From Brevibacillus antibioticus (lineage in GTDB: Bacteria > Bacillota > Bacilli > Brevibacillales > Brevibacillaceae): DNA of 64,000 nt. Shown piece by piece: positions 59,048 to 64,000 of this stretch. The stretch spans positions 2,313,501 through 2,377,500 of the forward strand of contig NZ_SZNK01000001.1 of NCBI RefSeq assembly GCF_005217615.1. Direction: 5' to 3'. A model generated the notes under the pieces. It was not told where the DNA came from and made no database searches. It worked only from the letters and a program-made list of their open reading frames with translations. Every line of letters begins with the position of its first letter. The stretch's first letter is position 1. The position numbers and the translations under genes are program-made.

Positions 59048-61321
59048 TTATCCCTCGATGCGGATCTGCTCGTCGCCAGGCAACTCACAGTCGATAATAA
59101 AAACAGTACCCGCCTTCGCCTTTGCCACCATTTTCACGTACGCTGCCTTCTCTGCAACTTGTTCCGCACTGGAGTACTTCCCTGCGTAAAGGACGACACC
59201 TGCCATCGACATCGCGAGCTCCTGACCGTCCCCCATTCTGCGCTTTTCATAAATATCCGAAAAGTACGGCGTAAAAGCATCCATGATAAACAAAATAACA
59301 TCATTCGCACACTGCGCCGTTGTAATCAGGATAAAATCATCTCCGCCAATATGACCGACGAAATCAGACCCGCTACCGTACCATTTCGAGGCTTCCCGTA
59401 ACAAGTTCGCGGTTCGAACAATAATCTGGTCACCCACTTCAAACCCGTAGCGGTCGTTAAACCATTTGAAACGGTCGAGATCACAGTAGATGACCACCTG
59501 ATGATCATTCCGTTTCAGCCGTTGGTTCAACTCCCTTTCAATCTGCACGTTCCCCGGCAATCCTGTCAGCGGATTGGCAGAGCTCGCCATCTCGAGTTTG
59601 ATGGAAGCCATTTTGTCCAATAGCTTCTGCACGGTAACGATACCGATGTACTCCCCATCCTCATCAATAATAATAACCACATCATACAAATGATAAGCAT
59701 CTCTGGCCATCGCCCGCTTCGCTACCTCATCCAATTTGTCGTCTTTGGTAGCTTTGAGCGGGTTGGTATTCATGATTTGAGAAACAGGCCTTTCATAATA
59801 CAGCGCGATTCCGTATTGACCACCGAGAATTTGATACAGAGAAAACCGCATGACAAGTCCAACCGGTATGCCTTTCTCCAGCACAACCACGCTTTCAATT
59901 CGCTGATTTTGTTCGAAAATATCATGGATGTGTCTTACTTTCACGTGCTTTTCAACACTGATTGTCTTCGCCAAGATTTCCGTCATGGCCGGAGTGAGCA
60001 GCATTGGTTCTGCTTCTTGCTCTATCCGCTTTTCCATCGTAAACCGCAAAAAGTTCATAGCCGTTCCACATAGCTGCGCCATCCCTTTGTCCGGCTTGCC
60101 TAAATAGTAACCCTGTCCGTAAATGACACCGACGTCCATGAGCGTTTCCAGCTCACGCTCTGTTTCGATCCCTTCTGCTATGATTTTGCAGTTCACTTTG
60201 TCAGCAAAGGATACAAATGTCTCCAACAACGCCTGCTTGATCGGATCGACATCGATATTGCGGATCAATGACATATCGAGCTTAATAAAGTCTGGATAGA
60301 TTTCTGTAATCGATTCCAAGCTGGAATACCCTGCACCCGCATCGTCAACGGCAATCATATAGCCCTGCTTGCGGTACTCCTCGATGATTTTTCGAAAGAC
60401 AGCGTAATTCGTGATCGCGTGGCGCTCTGTAATTTCAAAAACAATGTTTTGTGGCGTCAGCTCATACTCTGCCAAAAGCATCTGCACTTTGCCACGCAAC
60501 AAAAACGGATCGTCAATCGCCCGTGGGTCCAAATTGATGAATAGTTTTTCATGCGGCTTCAGGTAGCGTATATGCTCCAATGCCCGCTTGCGGCATATAT
60601 GCTCCAAACGAAACACAGTATCCGTCTCTTGTGCATAATGGAACAAGGAAGCGGGAGTTTCAAAGAGACTGTTGACCGGTCCTCGTGCCAGTGCCTCCCA
60701 TCCCAAAGCTTCGCCATTTGGCAAATGAATGATCGGCATGAAGTGCATCTGAACGTTTTCTTCTGCAAGCAGCTTGTGAAATTGTCTGATGTTCGTATAT
60801 TTTTCGGAGGTAATCCCATATTTGGCCATATGAGCAGCATGTTTGACAGAGGTATACATCTCTTTCACGATATCTTCTCCGATGATTTCCGCATACCCGA
60901 TATGGACACGAAGCTCCTCACGATTGACGAAGCTCACTTGCCGATTTAACTGTCGTTCAGCCAACTCCTGAAAATGAATCGAGAGCATTTGACAGTCTTC
61001 CTCACTCATCATTTTCGAAAAGGAAGTGTAGATCGCAAAATCATCGCCCCACAGCTTTTGAATCGCGATGATTCTCCCTTTGATTTCAAATGCTTGACGA
61101 GCTACAGCTGGCAAAATGCTTTCGAATATATGAAGAACTCTCTTGGCACTCGTATCACCATAGCGATGCTCTACCTCTGTCAGCTTTACAATATCTATAT
61201 AAAACATGACGACTTTCTTCTCTCTCTCCACTTCTTGCCGAATCATCGCCTTCATCCATTGGCGTTTGTCCAATGAAATGTAGGGTATTCGTCGAAACCG
61301 CTTCATAAGAGTCGACAACAT
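59048..61321 (-). CDS. GGDEF-EAL-CBS-GGDEF c-di-GMP protein
   Basis: A 757-residue cytoplasmic protein. Domains in order: a degenerate GGDEF (about 20-185, with KLWGDDFAIYT at the signature place), an EAL phosphodiesterase domain (190-435), two CBS modules (about 445-580) and a second GGDEF (590-750). EAL residues are kept: EALARG, NLDPRAIDD, ITER, VDDAGAGYSS, IKLDMSL, AEGIETERE and GQGYYLGKP, so it should hydrolyse c-di-GMP. The last GGDEF has GGDDF, so cyclase activity is doubtful. CBS pairs often bind adenine nucleotides. No membrane helices are seen. ATG 61321 follows GGGGGAG. Its likely partner is the PilZ receptor at 24043-24726. Confidence 0.9.
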   Translation of the reverse strand: MLSTLMKRFRRIPYISLDKRQWMKAMIRQEVEREKKVVMFYIDIVKLTEVEHRYGDTSAKRVLHIFESILPAVARQAFEIKGRIIAIQKLWGDDFAIYTSFSKMMSEEDCQMLSIHFQELAERQLNRQVSFVNREELRVHIGYAEIIGEDIVKEMYTSVKHAAHMAKYGITSEKYTNIRQFHKLLAEENVQMHFMPIIHLPNGEALGWEALARGPVNSLFETPASLFHYAQETDTVFRLEHICRKRALEHIRYLKPHEKLFINLDPRAIDDPFLLRGKVQMLLAEYELTPQNIVFEITERHAITNYAVFRKIIEEYRKQGYMIAVDDAGAGYSSLESITEIYPDFIKLDMSLIRNIDVDPIKQALLETFVSFADKVNCKIIAEGIETERELETLMDVGVIYGQGYYLGKPDKGMAQLCGTAMNFLRFTMEKRIEQEAEPMLLTPAMTEILAKTISVEKHVKVRHIHDIFEQNQRIESVVVLEKGIPVGLVMRFSLYQILGGQYGIALYYERPVSQIMNTNPLKATKDDKLDEVAKRAMARDAYHLYDVVIIIDEDGEYIGIVTVQKLLDKMASIKLEMASSANPLTGLPGNVQIERELNQRLKRNDHQVVIYCDLDRFKWFNDRYGFEVGDQIIVRTANLLREASKWYGSGSDFVGHIGGDDFILITTAQCANDVILFIMDAFTPYFSDIYEKRRMGDGQELAMSMAGVVLYAGKYSSAEQVAEKAAYVKMVAKAKAGTVFIIDCELPGDEQIRIEG

Positions 61322-61394
61322 GATGAATCGCTCCCCCTCACCCTTTCATTATGCAGAGAAAACATTAAGCAATTATGAATGGGAGATGAAGGAA

Positions 61395-61427
61395 ATAAAA
61401 AACCTTCCCAAACAATCAGGAAGGCTT
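61395..61427 (-). terminator. terminator after lysA
   Basis: Minus-strand CCTTCC-loop-GGAAGG flanked by A/T, followed by TTTTTTATT. It is 19 bases past the lysA stop. Confidence 0.82.
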
Positions 61428-61445
61428 GTGCATTTTTTATGAAGT

Positions 61446-62768
61446 TTAGCGCATTAGCTGTGCGCGTTTTGGCATAACATCATGACCGACTACTTCTGCG
61501 TACGTTTCACGTCGTACAACCACTTCTGCTTCTCCGTCCTTTACAAATACAACTGCCGGACGTGCGATCCGATTGTAGTTGTTCGCCATCGAATAACCAT
61601 ATGCTCCTGTACTTGGGACTGCGAGAATATCGCCCGCTTGCGCTTCTGGCAGCTTCACATCCCAGATGAGCATATCACCAGACTCACAGCACTTCCCTGC
61701 AATGGATACAACTTCAGTGGCAGGTGCTTTCATTTTGTTCGCAATCGCTGCTTCGTATTCTGCATCGTACAAAGCTGGTCGCAGATTGTCTGTCATCCCA
61801 CCATCGACCGCAATATATTTCCGGACATTTGGGATGTTCTTATGTGACCCAATTCGGTACAAGGTTGTCCCTGCATCGCCTATAATACTGCGACCTGGCT
61901 CGATCCAAATCTCAGGTAGAGGAATCGCAAGCGCCGTGAGTTCTTGGCGAACGATATCTGTAATAGCTTTGATATACGTTTCCGCTGGCTGCGGTGTATC
62001 GCCTTCTACATACCGAATACCGAAGCCGCCTCCTACATTCAGTACTTCTGGGAGGAATCCAAGCTTTTCTTTTGCTTCGCCCAACAGCTCTGTCAACCGT
62101 TTGACAGCGACGAGGAAGCCTTCTGTTTCAAATATTTGTGAACCAATATGGCTATGAACTCCCAATAAATGGAGATGATTGCTTTCATGAGAGAATTGAA
62201 TCGCCTCAAGAGCCTGGCCGTTTTGCACATCAAAGCCAAACTTGGAATCAATTTGCCCTGTAGAAATGTATTCATGGGTATGAGCTTCTACACCCGGCGT
62301 GACACGCAAGAGAATGGCGACTTTTTCGTTTCGCTCTTCGGCCAATTGTGCCAGGATATGCAGCTCATAAAAGTTGTCCACAACGAAACAGCCAATTTTG
62401 GCATCAAGCGCCATGATTAACTCTTCTGGAGATTTATTGTTGCCATGAAAATGGATGCGCTCTACAGGGAATCCAGCTTGCAGGGCCGTATACAATTCGC
62501 CGCCAGATACTACATCGAGTGACAAGCCTTCCTCTTCAACCAACTTGCACATCGCCATCGTGCAAAAAGCTTTGCTCGCGTAAGCAACCTGGAAGGAAAA
62601 ACCCGTATTGTGAAAGGCATTGACAAATTCCCGGCATTTGGTGCGAATTTGTTGTTCGTCATACACATATAAAGGTGTTCCGTAAGTAGCAGCTAGCTGT
62701 GTCGTATCACAGCCTCCGATTTCCAAGTTTCCTTGTTCATTCACTCGACTTGTCCCGTGTAAGTACAT
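61446..62768 (-). CDS. lysA: diaminopimelate decarboxylase
   Basis: LysA decarboxylates meso-diaminopimelate to lysine with PLP. The 440 residues have the PLP lysine K66 in VAYASKAF, the glycine loop NVGGGFGIRY, and the C-terminal CESGDMLIWDVKLPE and GAYGYSMANNYN motifs. ATG 62768 follows GGGGAGGA; the open frame further upstream adds unrelated residues. It is downstream of spoVAF, as in B. subtilis. I see no lysine riboswitch in the 184-base gap before it. Confidence 0.96.
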   Translation of the reverse strand: MYLHGTSRVNEQGNLEIGGCDTTQLAATYGTPLYVYDEQQIRTKCREFVNAFHNTGFSFQVAYASKAFCTMAMCKLVEEEGLSLDVVSGGELYTALQAGFPVERIHFHGNNKSPEELIMALDAKIGCFVVDNFYELHILAQLAEERNEKVAILLRVTPGVEAHTHEYISTGQIDSKFGFDVQNGQALEAIQFSHESNHLHLLGVHSHIGSQIFETEGFLVAVKRLTELLGEAKEKLGFLPEVLNVGGGFGIRYVEGDTPQPAETYIKAITDIVRQELTALAIPLPEIWIEPGRSIIGDAGTTLYRIGSHKNIPNVRKYIAVDGGMTDNLRPALYDAEYEAAIANKMKAPATEVVSIAGKCCESGDMLIWDVKLPEAQAGDILAVPSTGAYGYSMANNYNRIARPAVVFVKDGEAEVVVRRETYAEVVGHDVMPKRAQLMR

Positions 62769-62831
62769 GTTCCGTTTCCTCCCCAATGCATTCGCACCGA
62801 TGATGTATATAGACAACCTTTTATAGAGAAA

Positions 62832-62858
62832 GGCAACCAACGAGGAGCGTCAGTTGCC
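62832..62858 (-). terminator. hairpin after spoVAF
   Basis: Minus-strand stem GGCAACTGACG-CTCCT-CGTTGGTTGCC (11 bp, two G-U pairs) followed by TTTCTC. Probably a partial terminator between spoVAF and lysA. Confidence 0.5.
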
Positions 62859-62952
62859 ATACAGAAACTTTTGTTCGTAAGGCTTCCCTACAATTTACTA
62901 CAAGGTTGTGCGTTTGACAATGGGTGATGCCCTCCGTTTTCAGAATATTATT

Positions 62953-64000
62953 TTATTGCCGAGAGGAATTTTGTGAGCGAACGATACTCGGCCTATTGTT
63001 TTTGCTTGGCACAGCCAGCCGTACCACAATATCTTTCATCCCTTTGTAGTTGAATGGAATGAAAGGCCATAAGTAAGGTGTATTGAGCGAACGGGTGGAA
63101 GCCAAGAAAATCAGGATGACCGTAAGTCCGATCATCAGTCCAGGTGTGGAGAAAAAGCCCACCATCAGTATCAAAAACAAGCGAATAAGTCGATTTGCCA
63201 AGCTCATCTCATAGCTAGGAGTCGAGTACATCCCGATTGCCGCGACTGCCAAATACAAAATAACCTCGGGTGCAAGAAGTCCTACCTTGATCGCCACGTC
63301 CCCGACCAGAATCGCGGCCAATAAACCTACGGCAATCGAGAGCGGCGCAGGCGTATGAATGGCGGCCATCCGCATCAAGTCCAGACCGAGCTCAGCGATC
63401 ACGAATTGTGCCAAAATAGGAATGCTGCCCATCTTTTTGATCCCTAAGAAATGAAGCGGCTCCGGTATCATGGAAGGGTGCATGACCAATAGCAGCCAGA
63501 TCGGTAAAATAAAAACCGATGCAAAGATTCCCAGAAAACGAACCCAGCGCAGATAAGCACCGATTACCGGCGTTTGTCGATACTCCTCCGCATGCTGTAC
63601 ATGATGAAAATATGTGGCGGGTGTGATCATGACACTCGGCGAAGTATCCACATAAATCAGGACGTGACCTTCTAATAGATGTACAGCAGCCACATCGGGT
63701 CGTTCTGTATATCGTACTAACGGGAAAGGGTTCAACGTTTTTCCGATGATAAATTCTTCGACGGTTTTTTCTGCCATCGGTATACCGTCAATCTGGATGT
63801 TTTGTAGCCGCTCCTTCAACGTATGGACCAACTCTTCATTCGCTACATCGTGCAAGTAGGCAACCGCAACATCTGTTTTGGTACGCTCCCCAATCTGCAT
63901 GATTTCAAATCGGAGCCGCTCATCACGTATTCTTCGGCGGGTAAGAGACGTATTAGTTACGAGTACTTCTGTAAAACCGTCATGCGCGCCGCGGACGATT
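62953..64000 (-). CDS. spoVAF: spore germination protein SpoVAF (start outside window)
   Basis: 349 codons are visible and the frame remains open at the right edge. It belongs to the GerA/SpoVAF family: RGAHDGFTE near the visible start, then a soluble stretch and five or six membrane helices (about residues 180-330), with EPLHFLG and ELGLDLMRMAAIHTP typical. The full protein is about 490 residues. SpoVAF, with its small partner, forms a germination-signal amplifying channel in B. subtilis spores and is the last gene of the spoVA operon. Confidence 0.93.
   Translation of the reverse strand, partial: IVRGAHDGFTEVLVTNTSLTRRRIRDERLRFEIMQIGERTKTDVAVAYLHDVANEELVHTLKERLQNIQIDGIPMAEKTVEEFIIGKTLNPFPLVRYTERPDVAAVHLLEGHVLIYVDTSPSVMITPATYFHHVQHAEEYRQTPVIGAYLRWVRFLGIFASVFILPIWLLLVMHPSMIPEPLHFLGIKKMGSIPILAQFVIAELGLDLMRMAAIHTPAPLSIAVGLLAAILVGDVAIKVGLLAPEVILYLAVAAIGMYSTPSYEMSLANRLIRLFLILMVGFFSTPGLMIGLTVILIFLASTRSLNTPYLWPFIPFNYKGMKDIVVRLAVPSKNNRPSIVRSQNSSRQ

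Noticed and set aside
62769-62952. Lysine riboswitch before lysA
   Set aside because: The gap of 184 bases holds only a simple hairpin, and none of the L-box motifs are visible.

Overview
The window is chromosomal DNA of an aerobic, endospore-forming, motile Firmicute of the Brevibacillus/Paenibacillus type; Brevibacillus is my best guess from protein resemblance. Gene order matches the Bacillus subtilis block aroC-cheR-ndk-hepTS-menG-mtrB-mtrA-hbs-spoIVA-yph-cmk-ypeB-sleB-prsW-ansA-gudB-ypb-recQ-fer-serA, followed by a res-spm-dacB-scp-ppiB-lysA-spoVAF block. Start codons were re-chosen by ribosome binding site; many genes start with GTG or TTG.

Layout. 1-10.5 kb (minus strand): aroC (cut by the left edge), a 52-residue helix-turn-helix-like gene, cheR and ndk. 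A menaquinone cluster follows, in which mqnA, ubiX and ubiA sit between hepT and menG-hepS. Then come mtrB (TRAP), a lytic transglycosylase, tRNA-Pro, folE and the HU gene. 10.6-20.9 kb: sporulation and housekeeping genes (spoIVA, yphF-like lipoprotein, two tandem [2Fe-2S] ferredoxins, spoVIF, gpsA, plsY, der, a YIEGIA gene with its capping partner, fni). 21-27.8 kb: ribosomal S1-like protein, plsC, cmk, a PilZ c-di-GMP receptor, ypeB/sleB germination genes and prsW.

27.8-31 kb is the most dynamic part. An IS1182-type element has landed in the ansA terminator and duplicated the 24-bp hairpin; its transposase frame is broken at a slippery A-run. Beside it lie two long imperfect palindromes, each 200 bp, in the gap between ansA and gudB. 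31-44 kb: gudB with a cre-like palindrome, a PIG-L deacetylase, mecA/ypbH, a thioredoxin-reductase-like protein, the ypbE/ypbD/recQ/ypbB cluster, fer, and a T-box-controlled serine operon (class V aminotransferase plus serA). PurBox-like motifs lie upstream of that T-box.

44-64 kb: an ion transporter, a HAD hydrolase, the complete resABCDE cluster for cytochrome c maturation and respiratory control, rluB, spmB-spmA-dacB (spore core dehydration and cortex), scpA/scpB, a site-2 protease, ppiB, a GGDEF-EAL-CBS-GGDEF protein, lysA and the start-truncated spoVAF. Overall the window couples quinone, cytochrome and redox functions with sporulation and germination. No CRISPR array, prophage or defence system was seen.
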